DNA of 32,325 nt from Saccoglossus kowalevskii (taxonomy: Eukaryota; Hemichordata; Enteropneusta; Harrimaniidae). Both the position numbers and the translations under genes were made by a program. How positions within the stretch are numbered: position 1 is the first letter of the stretch; the number at the start of each line of letters is the position of its first letter. Shown here piece after piece: positions 1 through 9,880 of the stretch. The notes beneath the pieces are model-generated. The model saw only the letters and a program-made list of their open reading frames with translations. It was not told the DNA's origin and searched no databases. Location of the stretch: contig NW_003147170.1 of the NCBI RefSeq assembly GCF_000003605.2, positions 1 to 32,325 of the forward strand, given 5' to 3'.

Positions 1-9
1 TTCATCAAA
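1..9. other. Left edge departing from the monomer
   Basis: The window opens with TTCATCAAA where the monomer would give CGAACTAA before CCGTTA. The first monomer also lacks one base (GTTAATC for GTTAAATC), making the first interval 37 bp. This may be the array's edge, a contig end with poor consensus, or a variant monomer; the window is too short to decide. TTCATCA is the reverse complement of TGATGAA at 32317-32323. Confidence 0.5.
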
Positions 10-232
10 CCGTTAATCAGTCGTAGTGGGCCTTAGCTCGAACTAACCGTTAAATCAGTCGTAGTGGGCCTTAGCTCGAACTAACCGTTAGATCAGTCGT
101 AGTGAGGCTTAGCTCGAACTAACCGTTAAATCAGTCGTAGTGGGCCTTAGCTTGAACTAACCGTTAGATCAGTTGCAGTGGGGCTTAGCTCGAACTAACC
201 GTTAGATCAGTTGCAGTGGGGCTTAGCACGAA

Positions 233-243
233 CTAACCGTTAG
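233..243. other. Symmetric dyad CTAAC-N-GTTAG, present in nearly every monomer (example)
   Basis: Two 5-base arms, CTAAC and GTTAG, are exact reverse complements around one central base. The 9-bp core TAACNGTTA survives even in TTAAATC-type monomers, which lose only the outermost pair. The centre is usually C, often A or T, and G in six copies (near 16706, 18949, 20430, 23279, 24229 and 28146). Each half, TAACNG on one strand and CNGTTA on the other, has the form of known animal and plant MYB-type core sites (TAACNG, CNGTTR). That resemblance is established for MYB sites in general; binding here is only an inference, and the example stands for about 850 sites. Substitutions breaking the core (CCATTA, CGTAAG) occur but are a minority. 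Confidence 0.6.
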
Positions 244-274
244 ATCAGTCGTAGTGGGCCTTAGCTCGAACTAA
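237..274 (+). repeat. Example consensus monomer (38 bp)
   Basis: This copy matches the most frequent base at each position as judged by eye. In order it holds CCGTTAGATCAG (237-248), TCGTAGTGGGCC (249-260) and TTAGCTCGAACTAA (261-274). Recurrent variants are: position 2 as A, T or G; position 3 as A (CCATTA); position 5 as A (CGTAAG); position 7 as A or T (TTAAATC, TTATATC); positions 14-15 CG as TG or CA; position 16 as C (GCAG); position 19 as C (AGCGG); positions 21-23 giving GAGGC or GGGGC; positions 31-32 CG as TG or CA. Most carry GATC, AGCT and TCGA tetramers. The choice of where the unit begins is arbitrary, as in any tandem array. Confidence 0.9.
261..274. other. Near-palindrome TTAGCTCGAACTAA (example)
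   Basis: The 14-bp element reads almost the same on both strands: arms TTAG and CTAA flank a TCGA centre, and only one base pair (C at element position 5 against A at position 10) breaks the symmetry. It ends where the TAACNGTTA dyad begins, so the CTAA arm is shared and could pair with TTAG on either side in a single strand. In RNA this gives only a 4-bp stem, too weak to claim a structure. Common variants (CTTGAA, CTCAAA, CACGAA) lower the symmetry; five copies restore it completely and are listed separately. Confidence 0.55.
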
Positions 275-601
275 CCGTTAGATCAGTCGTAGTGAGGCTT
301 AGCTCGAACTAACCATTAAATCAGTCGTAGTGGGCCTTAGCTCGAACTAACAGTTAGATCAGTCGCAGTGGGCCTTAGCTCGAACTAACCGTTAGATCAG
401 TCGTAGCGGGCCTTAGCTCGATCTAACAGTTAGATCAGTCGCAGTGGGCCTTAGCTCGAACTAACCGATAAATCAGTCGTAGCGGGCCTTAGCTCGAACT
501 AACAGTTAGATCAGTCGCAGTGCGCCTTAGCTCGAACTAACCGTTAGATCAGTCGTAGTGAGGCTTAGCTCGAACTAACCGTTAGATCAGTCGTAGTGAG
601 G

Positions 602-1048
602 CTTAGCTCGAACTAACCGTTAAATCAGTCGTAGCGGGCCTTTGCTCGAACTAACCATTAGATCAGTCGTAGTGGGCCTTAGCTCAAACTAACCGTTAAA
701 TCAGTCGTAGTGGGCCTTAGCTCTAACTAACCGTTAAATCAGTCGTAGTGGGCCTTAGCTCGAACTAACCGTTAGATCAGTCGTAGCGGACCTTAGCTCG
801 AACTAACCGTTAGATCAGTTGTAGTGGGCCTTAGCTCGAACTAACCGTTAGATCAGTCGCAGTGGGGCTTAGCTCGAACTAACCGTTAGATCATTCGTAG
901 TGGGCCTTAGCTCGAACTAACTGTTAGATCAGTCGTAGTGAGGCTTAGCTCGAACTAACCGTTAAATCAGTCGTAGCGGGCCTTAGCTCGAACTAACCGT
1001 TAGATCAGTCGTAGTGGGCCTTAGCTCGAACTAACCGTTAAATCAGTC
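602..1048 (+). repeat. Segmental block P, copy 1
   Basis: A block of about 12 monomers marked in order by CCTTTGCTCG, CCATTAG, CTCAAACT, CTCTAACT, AGCGGACC, GTTGTAG and GATCATTCG. It matches 4212-4658 at an offset of 3610 bp (95 monomers) with no difference seen by eye. Its CCTTTGCTCG marker recurs with GTAG starts at 631, 4241, 5989, 6977 and 12842. Immediately after 1048 the correspondence jumps to an offset of 103 monomers, so this copy lacks eight whole monomers (304 bp) present at 4659-4962, or that copy gained them. Confidence 0.85.
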
Positions 1049-1595
1049 ATAGCAGGCCTTAGCTCGAACTAACCGTTAGATCAGTCGTAGTGGGCCTTCG
1101 CTCGAACTAACCGTTAGATCAGTCGTAGCGGGCCTTAGCTCGAACTAACCGTTAGATCAGTCATAGTGAGGCTTAGATCGAACTAACCGTTAAATCAGTC
1201 GCAGTGGGCCTTAGCTCGAACTAACCGTTAAATCAGTCGTAGCGGGCCTTAGCTTGAACTAACAGTTAGATCAGTCGCAGTGGGCCTTAGCTCGAACTAA
1301 CCGTTAGATCAGTCATAGTGAGGCTTAGCTCGAACTAACCGTTAGATCAGTCGTAGTGAGGCTTAGCTCGAACTAACTGTTAAATCAGTCGTAGCGGGCC
1401 TTAACTCGAACTAACCGTTAGATCAGTCGTAGTGGGCCTTAGCTCGAACTAACCGTTAAATCAGTCGTAGTGGGCCTTAGCTCGAACTAACCGTTAAATC
1501 AGTCGTAGTGGGCCTTAGCTCGAACTAACCGTTAGATCAGTCGTAGTGAGGCTTAGCTCGAACTAACCGTTAAATCAGTCGTAGTGGGCCTTAGC
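1049..1595 (+). repeat. Segmental block Q, copy 1
   Basis: Marked by CATAGCAGGCC, CCTTCGCTCG (TTCG at 1097), GGCTTAGATCG and CCTTAACTCG (1401). It corresponds to 4963-5509 at exactly 3914 bp (103 monomers). The right limit is a CTCGAA to CTTGAA difference at 1596/5510. The CCTTCGCTCG marker recurs at 1097, 5011, 6569, 7747, 12434 and 13612. Confidence 0.85.
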
Positions 1596-2008
1596 TCGAA
1601 CTAACAGTTAGATCAGTCGCAGTGGGCCTTAGCACGAACTAACCGTTAGATGAGTCGTAGCGGGCCTTAGCTCGAACTAACAGTTAGATCAGTCGCAGTG
1701 GGCCTTAGCTCGAACTAACTGTTAGATCAGTCGTAGTGAGGCTTAGCTCGAACTAACCGTTAAATCAGTCGTAGTGGGCCTTAGCTCGAACTAACAGTTA
1801 GATCAGTCGCAATGGGCCTTAGCACGAACAAACCGTTAGATGAGTCGTAGCGGGCCTTAGCTCGAACTAACAGTTAGATCAGTCGCAGTGGGCCTTAGCT
1901 CGAACTAACCGTTAAATCAGTCGTAGCGGGCCTTAGCTCGAACTAACAGTTAGATCAGTCGCAGCGGGCCTTAGCTCAAACTATCAGTTAGATCAGTCGC
2001 AGTGGGCC

Positions 2009-2022
2009 TTAGCTCGAGCTAA
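2009..2022. other. Perfect 14-bp palindrome TTAGCTCGAGCTAA
   Basis: One A-to-G change makes the usual near-palindrome exact and creates CTCGAG. It is the only copy of this form I found. The following monomer also has an unusual AAGCG junction in place of AACCG. Confidence 0.8.
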
Positions 2023-2796
2023 GCGTTAGATCAGTCGTAGCGGGCCTTAGCTCGAACTAACAGTTAGATCAGTCGCAGTGGGCCTTAGCTCGAACTAACC
2101 GTTAAATCAGTCGTAGCGGGACTTAGCTCGAACTAACAGTTAGATCAGTCGCAGTGGGCCTTAGCTCGAACTAACCGTTAGATCAGTCGTAGTGAGGCTT
2201 AGCTAGAACTAAGCATTAGATCAGTCATAGCGGGCCTTAGCTCGAACTAACAGTTAGATCAGTCGCAGTGGGCCTTAGCTCGAACTAACCGTTAAATCAG
2301 TTGTAGCGGGCCTTAGCTTGAACTAACAGTTAGATCAGTCGCAGTGGGCCTTAGCTCGAACTAACCGTTAGATCAGTCGTAGTGAGGCCTAGCTCGAACT
2401 AACCGTTAGATCAGTCGTAGTGAGGCTTAGCTCGAACTAACCGTTAAATCAGTCGTAGCGGGCCTTAGCTCGAACTAACCGTTAGATCAGTCGTAGTGGG
2501 CCTTAGCTCGAACTAACCGTTAAATCAGTCGTAGTGGGCCTTAGCTCGAACTAACCGTTAAATCAGTCGTAGTGGGCCTTAGCTCGAACTAACCGTTAGA
2601 TCAGTCGTAGTGAGGCTTAGCTCGAACTAACCGTTAAATCAGTTGTAGTGGGCCTTAGCTTGAACTAACCGTTAGATCAGTTGCAGTGGGGCTTAGCTCG
2701 AACTAACCGTTAGATCAGTTGCAGTGGGGCTTAGCTCGAACTAACCGTTAGATCAGTCGTAGTGGGCCTTAGCTCGAACTAACTCTTAGATCAGTT

Positions 2797-4251
2797 GTAG
2801 TGAGGCTTAGCTCGAACTAACCGTTAAATCAGTCGTAGCGGGCCTTAGCTCGAACTAACCGTTAGATCAGTCGTAGTGGGCCTTAGCTCGAACTAACCGT
2901 TAAATCAGTCGTAGTGGGCCTTAGCTCGAACTAACCGTTAAATCAGTCGTAGTGGGCCTTAGCTCGAACTAACCGTTAGATCAGTCGTAGTGAGGCTTAG
3001 CTCGAACTAACCGTTAAATCAGTCGTAGTGGGCCTTAGCTTGAACTAACCGTTAGATCAGTTGCAGTGGGGCTTAGCTCGAACTAACTGTTAGATCAGTT
3101 GCAGTGGGGCTTAGCTCGAACTAACCGTTAGATCAGTCGTAGTGGGCCTTAGCTCGAACTAATCGTTAGATCAGTCGTAGTGAGGCTTAGTTCGAACTAA
3201 CCGTTAAATCAGTCGTAGTGGGCCTTAGCTCGAACTAACAGTTAGATCAGTCGCAGTGGGCCTTAGCTCGAACTAACCGTTAGATCAGTCGTAGCGGGCC
3301 TAAGCTCGAACTAACAGTTAGATCAGTCGCAGTGGGCCTTAGCTCGAACTAACCGTTAAATCAGTCATAGCGGGCCTTAGCTCGAACTAACAGTTAGATA
3401 AGTCGCAGTGGGCCTTAGCTCGAACTAACCGTTAAATCAGTCATAGTGAGGCTTAGCTCGAACTAACCGTTAGATCAGTCGTAGTGAGGCTTAGCTAGAA
3501 CTAACCGTTAAATCAGTCGCAGCGGGCATTAGCTCTAACTAACCGTTAGATCAGTCGTAGTGGGCCTTAGCTCGAACTAACCGTTAAATCAGTCGTAGTG
3601 GGCCTTAGCTCGAACTAACCGTTAAATCAGTCGTAGTGGGCCTTAGCTCGAACTAAGCGTTAGATCAGTCGTAGCGGGCCTTAGCTCGAACTAACCGTTA
3701 GATCAGTCGTAGTGGGCCTTAGCTCGAACTAACCGTTAGATCAGTCGCAGTGGGGCTTAGCTCAAACTAACCGTCAGATCAGTCTTAGTGGGCCTTAGCT
3801 CGAACTAACTGTTAGATCAGTCGTAGTGAGGCTTAGCTCGAACTAATCGTTAAATCAGTCGTAGCGGGCCTTAGCTCGAACTAACCGTTAGATCAGTCGT
3901 AGTGGGCCTTAGCTCGAACTAACCGTTAAATCAGTCGTAGTGGGCCTTAGCTCGAACTAACCGTTAAATCAGTCGCAGTGGGCCTTAGCTCGAACTAACC
4001 GTTAGATCAGTCGCAGTGGGGCTTAGCTCGAACTAACCGTTAGATCAGTCATAGTGGGCCTTAGCTCGAACTAACCGTTAGATCAGTCGTAGTGAGGCTT
4101 AGCTCAAACTAACCGTTAAATCAGTCGTAGTGGGCCTTAGCTCGAACTAACCGTTAGATCAGTCGTAGTGGGCCTTAGCTCGAACTAACCGTTAAATCAG
4201 TCGTAGTGGGCCTTAGCTCGAACTAACCGTTAAATCAGTCGTAGCGGGCCT
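2797..4251 (+). repeat. Segment duplicated at 13.9-15.3 kb
   Basis: About 1.45 kb matching 13868-15322 at 11071 bp (291 x 38 + 13). Shared rare markers include CCGTCAGATCAGTCTTAG (3771 and 14842), GGGCATTAGCTC (about 3525 and 14587) and CTTGAACTAACC followed by GTTGCAG. It contains the perfect palindrome at 3187, whose partner copy has the ordinary form. Confidence 0.8.
3187..3200. other. Perfect 14-bp palindrome TTAGTTCGAACTAA
   Basis: A C-to-T change in the left half makes the monomer's near-palindrome exact. It lies in a GAGGC-type monomer followed by a TTAAATC-type monomer. The related segment at about 5.65 kb has the ordinary form, so the change arose after that duplication. Confidence 0.8.
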
Positions 4252-4658
4252 TTGCTCGAACTAACCATTAGATCAGTCGTAGTGGGCCTTAGCTCAAACT
4301 AACCGTTAAATCAGTCGTAGTGGGCCTTAGCTCTAACTAACCGTTAAATCAGTCGTAGTGGGCCTTAGCTCGAACTAACCGTTAGATCAGTCGTAGCGGA
4401 CCTTAGCTCGAACTAACCGTTAGATCAGTTGTAGTGGGCCTTAGCTCGAACTAACCGTTAGATCAGTCGCAGTGGGGCTTAGCTCGAACTAACCGTTAGA
4501 TCATTCGTAGTGGGCCTTAGCTCGAACTAACTGTTAGATCAGTCGTAGTGAGGCTTAGCTCGAACTAACCGTTAAATCAGTCGTAGCGGGCCTTAGCTCG
4601 AACTAACCGTTAGATCAGTCGTAGTGGGCCTTAGCTCGAACTAACCGTTAAATCAGTC
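4212..4658 (+). repeat. Segmental block P, copy 2
   Basis: Copy of 602-1048 displaced by exactly 95 monomers, with the same rare markers in the same order. The left limit is where the preceding monomer changes from GGGCC here to GAGGC in copy 1. Confidence 0.85.
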
Positions 4659-4962
4659 GTAGTGGGCCTTAGCTCGAACTAACCGTTAAATCAGTCGTAG
4701 TGGGCCTTAGCTCGAACTAACCGTTAGATCAGTCGCAGTGGGGCTTAGCTCGAACTAACCATTAGATCAGTCGTAGTGGGCCTTAGCTCGAATTAACCGT
4801 TAGATCAGTCGTAGTGAGGCTTAGCTCGAACTAACCGTTAAATCAGTCGTAGTGGGCTTTAGCTCGAACTAACTGAAAGATCAGTCGCAGTGGGGCTTAG
4901 CTCGAACTAACCGTTAGATCAGTCGTAGTGGGCTTTAGCTCGAACTAACCGTTAGATCAGTC

Positions 4963-5509
4963 ATAGCAGGCCTTAGCTCGAACTAACCGTTAGATCAGTC
5001 GTAGTGGGCCTTCGCTCGAACTAACCGTTAGATCAGTCGTAGCGGGCCTTAGCTCGAACTAACCGTTAGATCAGTCATAGTGAGGCTTAGATCGAACTAA
5101 CCGTTAAATCAGTCGCAGTGGGCCTTAGCTCGAACTAACCGTTAAATCAGTCGTAGCGGGCCTTAGCTTGAACTAACAGTTAGATCAGTCGCAGTGGGCC
5201 TTAGCTCGAACTAACCGTTAGATCAGTCATAGTGAGGCTTAGCTCGAACTAACCGTTAGATCAGTCGTAGTGAGGCTTAGCTCGAACTAACTGTTAAATC
5301 AGTCGTAGCGGGCCTTAACTCGAACTAACCGTTAGATCAGTCGTAGTGGGCCTTAGCTCGAACTAACCGTTAAATCAGTCGTAGTGGGCCTTAGCTCGAA
5401 CTAACCGTTAAATCAGTCGTAGTGGGCCTTAGCTCGAACTAACCGTTAGATCAGTCGTAGTGAGGCTTAGCTCGAACTAACCGTTAAATCAGTCGTAGTG
5501 GGCCTTAGC
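4963..5509 (+). repeat. Segmental block Q, copy 2
   Basis: Copy of 1049-1595, with CCTTCGCTCG at 5011 and CCTTAACTCG at 5315. The segment 4659-4962 separates it from block P copy 2; in copy 1 blocks P and Q abut directly. Confidence 0.85.
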
Positions 5510-5715
5510 TTGAACTAACCGTTAGATCAGTTGCAGTGGGGCTTAGCTCGAACTAACTGTTAGATCAGTTGCAGTGGGGCTTAGCTCGAACTAACCGTTA
5601 GATCAGTCGTAGTGGGCCTTAGCTCGAACTAATCGTTAGATCAGTCGTAGTGAGGCTTAGCTCGAACTAACCGTTAAATCAGTCGTAGTGGGCCTTAGCT
5701 CGAACTAACAGTTAG

Positions 5716-6791
5716 ATCAGTCGCAGTGGGCCTTAGCTCGAACTAACCGTTAGATCAGTCGTAGCGGGCCTTAGCTCGATCTAACAGTTAGATCAGTCGC
5801 AGTGGGCCTTAGCTCGAACTAACCGATAAATCAGTCGTAGCGGGCCTTAGCTCGAACTAACAGTTAGATCAGTCGCAGTGCGCCTTAGCTCGAACTAACC
5901 GTTAGATCAGTCGTAGTGAGGCTTAGCTCGAACTAACCGTTAGATCAGTCGTAGTGAGGCTTAGCTCGAACTAACCGTTAAATCAGTCGTAGCGGGCCTT
6001 TGCTCGAACTAACCATTAGATCAGTCGTAGTGGGCCTTAGCTCAAACTAACCGTTAAATCAGTCGTAGTGGGCCTTAGCTCTAACTAACCGTTAAATCAG
6101 TCGTAGTGGGCCTTAGCTCGAACTAACCGTTAGATCAGTCGTAGCGGACCTTAGCTCGAACTAACCGTTAGATCAGTTGTAGTGGGCCTTAGCTCGAACT
6201 AACCGTTAAATCAGTCGTAGTGGGCCTTAGCTCGAACTAACCGTTAAATCAGTCGTAGTGGGCCTTAGCTCGAACTAACCGTTAGATCAGTCGCAGTGGG
6301 GCTTAGCTCGAACTAACCGTTAGATCAGTCGTAGTGGGCCTTAGCTCGAACTAACCGTTAGATCAGTCGTAGTGAGGCTTAGCTCGAACTAACCGTTAAA
6401 TCAGTCGTAGTGGGCCTTAGCTCGAACTAACTGTAAGATCAGTCGCAGTGGGGCTTAGCTCGAACTAACCGTTAGATCAGTCGTAGTGGGCCTTAGCTCG
6501 AACTAACCGTTAGATCAGTCGTAGCAGGCCTTAGCTCGAACTAACCGTTAGATCAGTCGTAGTGGGCCTTCGCTCGAACTAACCGTTAGATCAGTCGTAG
6601 CGGGCCTTAGCTCGAACTAACCGTTAGATCAGTCATAGTGAGGCTTAGATCGAACTAACCGTTAAATCAGTCGCAGTGGGCCTTAGCTCGAACTAACCGT
6701 TAAATCAGTCGCAGTGGGCCTTAGCTCGAACTAACCGTTAGATCAGTCGTAGCGGGCCTTAGCTCGATCTAACAGTTAGATCAGTCGCAGT
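5716..6791 (+). repeat. Higher-order unit R, short copy
   Basis: The first part (5716-6208) matches 6704-7196 at 988 bp (26 monomers). The second part (6209-6791) matches 7387-7969 at 1178 bp (31 monomers). The 190-bp shift is exactly five monomers, present at 7197-7386 and missing here. Markers are CTCGATCTAACAG (CG at 5777 and 6765), CGATAAATC, GTGCGCC and the block P series. Tandem placement and a gap of whole monomers point to unequal exchange in register. Confidence 0.85.
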
Positions 6792-7889
6792 GGGCCTTAG
6801 CTCGAACTAACCGATAAATCAGTCGTAGCGGGCCTTAGCTCGAACTAACAGTTAGATCAGTCGCAGTGCGCCTTAGCTCGAACTAACCGTTAGATCAGTC
6901 GTAGTGAGGCTTAGCTCGAACTAACCGTTAGATCAGTCGTAGTGAGGCTTAGCTCGAACTAACCGTTAAATCAGTCGTAGCGGGCCTTTGCTCGAACTAA
7001 CCATTAGATCAGTCGTAGTGGGCCTTAGCTCAAACTAACCGTTAAATCAGTCGTAGTGGGCCTTAGCTCTAACTAACCGTTAAATCAGTCGTAGTGGGCC
7101 TTAGCTCGAACTAACCGTTAGATCAGTCGTAGCGGACCTTAGCTCGAACTAACCGTTAGATCAGTTGTAGTGGGCCTTAGCTCGAACTAACCGTTAGATC
7201 AGTCGCAGTGGGGCTTAGCTCGAACTAACCGTTAGATCATTCGTAGTGGGCCTTAGCTCGAACTAACTGTTAGATCAGTCGTAGTGAGGCTTAGCTCGAA
7301 CTAACCGTTAAATCAGTCGTAGCGGGCCTTAGCTCGAACTAACCGTTAGATCAGTCGTAGTGGGCCTTAGCTCGAACTAACCGTTAAATCAGTCGTAGTG
7401 GGCCTTAGCTCGAACTAACCGTTAAATCAGTCGTAGTGGGCCTTAGCTCGAACTAACCGTTAGATCAGTCGCAGTGGGGCTTAGCTCGAACTAACCGTTA
7501 GATCAGTCGTAGTGGGCCTTAGCTCGAACTAACCGTTAGATCAGTCGTAGTGAGGCTTAGCTCGAACTAACCGTTAAATCAGTCGTAGTGGGCCTTAGCT
7601 CGAACTAACTGTAAGATCAGTCGCAGTGGGGCTTAGCTCGAACTAACCGTTAGATCAGTCGTAGTGGGCCTTAGCTCGAACTAACCGTTAGATCAGTCGT
7701 AGCAGGCCTTAGCTCGAACTAACCGTTAGATCAGTCGTAGTGGGCCTTCGCTCGAACTAACCGTTAGATCAGTCGTAGCGGGCCTTAGCTCGAACTAACC
7801 GTTAGATCAGTCATAGTGAGGCTTAGATCGAACTAACCGTTAAATCAGTCGCAGTGGGCCTTAGCTCGAACTAACCGTTAAATCAGTCG
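6475..7889 (+). repeat. Donor-like segment of the 12.3-13.8 kb copy
   Basis: Matches 12340-13754 at an offset of 5865 bp, which is 154 x 38 + 13. The extra 13 bp come from the insertion patch at 10111-10403, not from this segment. Which of the two is ancestral cannot be told from sequence alone. Confidence 0.8.
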
Positions 7890-7969
7890 CAGTGGGCCTT
7901 AGCTCGAACTAACCGTTAGATCAGTCGTAGCGGGCCTTAGCTCGATCTAACAGTTAGATCAGTCGCAGT
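6704..7969 (+). repeat. Higher-order unit R, full copy
   Basis: It contains the full 31-monomer version of unit R, including the five monomers (7197-7386) absent from the short copy. The CTCGATCTAACAG marker at 6765 repeats at 7943, where a third partial copy begins and runs to about 8.1 kb. Most of it was copied again at 12340-13754. Confidence 0.85.
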
Positions 7970-8260
7970 GAGGCTTAGCTCGAACTAACCGATAAATCAG
8001 TCGTAGCGGGCCTTAGCTCGAACTAACAGTTAGATCAGTCGTAGTGCGCCTTAGCTCGAACTAACCGTTAGATCAGTCGTAGTGAGGCTTAGCTCGAACT
8101 AACCGTTAGATCAGTCGTAGTGGGCCTTAGCTTGAACTAACCGTTAGATCAGTTGCAGTGGGGCTTAGCTCGAACTAACCGTTAGATCAGTTGCAGTGGG
8201 GCTTAGCACGAACTAACCGTTAGATCAGTCGTAGTGGGCCTTAGCTTGAACTAACCGTTA

Positions 8261-8275
8261 GATGGGTTGCAGTGG
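8261..8275. other. Odd monomer with GATGGGTTGCAGTGG
   Basis: Two adjacent bases differ from the usual GATCAGTTGCAG, giving GATGGG and removing the GATC tetramer. I found no second copy, so it has not been spread by duplication. Confidence 0.6.
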
Positions 8276-8398
8276 GGCTTAGCTCGAACTAACCGTTAGA
8301 TCAGTCGTAGTGGGCCTTAGCTCGAACTAACCGTTAGATCAGTCGTAGTGAGGCTTAGCTCGAACTAACCGTTAGATCAGTCGTAGCAGGCCTTAGCT

Positions 8399-8921
8399 CG
8401 AACTAACCGTTAGATCAGTCGTAGTGGGCCTTAGCTCGAACTAACCGTTAGATCAGTCGTAGCGGGCCTTAGCTCGAACTAACAGTTAGATCAGTCGCAG
8501 TGGGCCTTAGCTCGAACTAACCGTTAAATCAGTCGTAGCGGGCCTTAGCTCGAACTAACAGTTAGATCAGTCGCACTGGGCCTTAGCTCGAACTAACCGT
8601 TAGATCAGTCGTAGTGAGGCTTAGCTCGAACTAACCGTTAGATCAGTCGTAGTGAGGCTTAGCTCAAACTAACCGTTAAATCAGTCGTAGCGGGCCTTAG
8701 CTCGAACTAACCGTTAGATCAGTCGTAGTGGGCCTAAGCTCGAACTAACCGTTAAATCAGTCGTAGTGGGCCTTAGCTCGAACTAACCGTTAAATCAGTC
8801 GTAGTGGGCCTTAGCTCAAACTAACCGTTAGATCAGTCGTAGCGGGCCTTAGCTCGAACTAACCGTTAGATCAGTCGTAGTGGGCCTTAGCTCGAACTAA
8901 CCGTTAGATCAGTCGCAGTGG
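8399..8921 (+). repeat. Block S, clean copy
   Basis: Marked by CGCACTGGG (8572), CTCAAACT, CCTAAGCTCG and a second CTCAAACT. It matches a segment 1482 bp (39 monomers) downstream, where CGCACTGGG is at 10054, and another around 15768 (offset 7196 = 189 x 38 + 14). A fourth CGCACTGGG lies at 10637. This copy shows no indels and serves as the template against which the patch at 10111-10403 can be read. Confidence 0.8.
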
Positions 8922-9880
8922 GGCTTAGCTCGAACTAACCGTTAGATCAGTCGTAATGGGCCTTAGCTCGAACTAACCATTAGATCAGTCGTAATGAGGC
9001 TTAGCTCGAACTAACCGTTAAATCAGTCGTAGTGGGCCTTAGCTCAAACTAACCGTTAGATCAGTCGCAGTGGGGCTTAGCTCGAACTAACCGTTAGATC
9101 AGTTGTAGTGGGCCTTAGCTCGAACTAACCGTTAGATCAGTCGTAGCAGGCCTTAGCTCGAACTAACCGTTAGATCGGTCGTAGTGGGCCTTAGCTCGAA
9201 CTAACCGTTAGATCAGTCGTAGCGGGCCTTAGCTCGAACTAACCGTTAGATCAGTCGTAGTGAGGCTTAGCTCGAACTAACCGTTAAATCAGTCGTAGTG
9301 GGCCTTAGCTTGAACTAACCGTTAGATCAGTTGCAGTGGGGCTTAGCTCGAACTAACCGTTAGATCAGTCGTAGTGGGCCTTAGCTCGAACTAACCGTGA
9401 GATCAGTCGTAGTGGGCCTTAGCTCGAACTAACCGTAAGATCAGTCGCAGTGGGGCTTAGCTCGAACTAACCGTTAGATCAGTCGTAGTGGGCCTTAGCT
9501 CGAACTAACCGTTAGATCGGTCGTAGTGAGGCTTAGCTCGAACTAACCGTTAAATCAGTCGTAGTGGGCCTTAGCTCGAACTAACCGTTAGATCAGTCGC
9601 AGTGGGGCTTAGCTCGAACTAACCGTTAGATCAGTCGTAGTGGGCCTTAGCTCCAACTAACCGTTAGATCAGTCATAGCAGACCTTAGCTCGAACTAACC
9701 GTTAGATCAGTCGTAGTGGGCCTTAGCTCGAACTAACCGTTAGATCAGTCGTAGCGGGCCTTAGCTCGAACTAACCGTTAGATCAGTCGTAGTGAGGCTT
9801 AGCTCGAACTAACCGTTAAATCAGTCGTAGTGGGCCTTAGCTCGAACTAACCGTTAGATCAGTCGCAGTGGGGCTTAGCT

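Noticed and set aside
261-274. Transcription terminator or stable hairpin
   Set aside because: The stem is only TTAG/CTAA with a six-base loop and no T-run; it is too weak to call.
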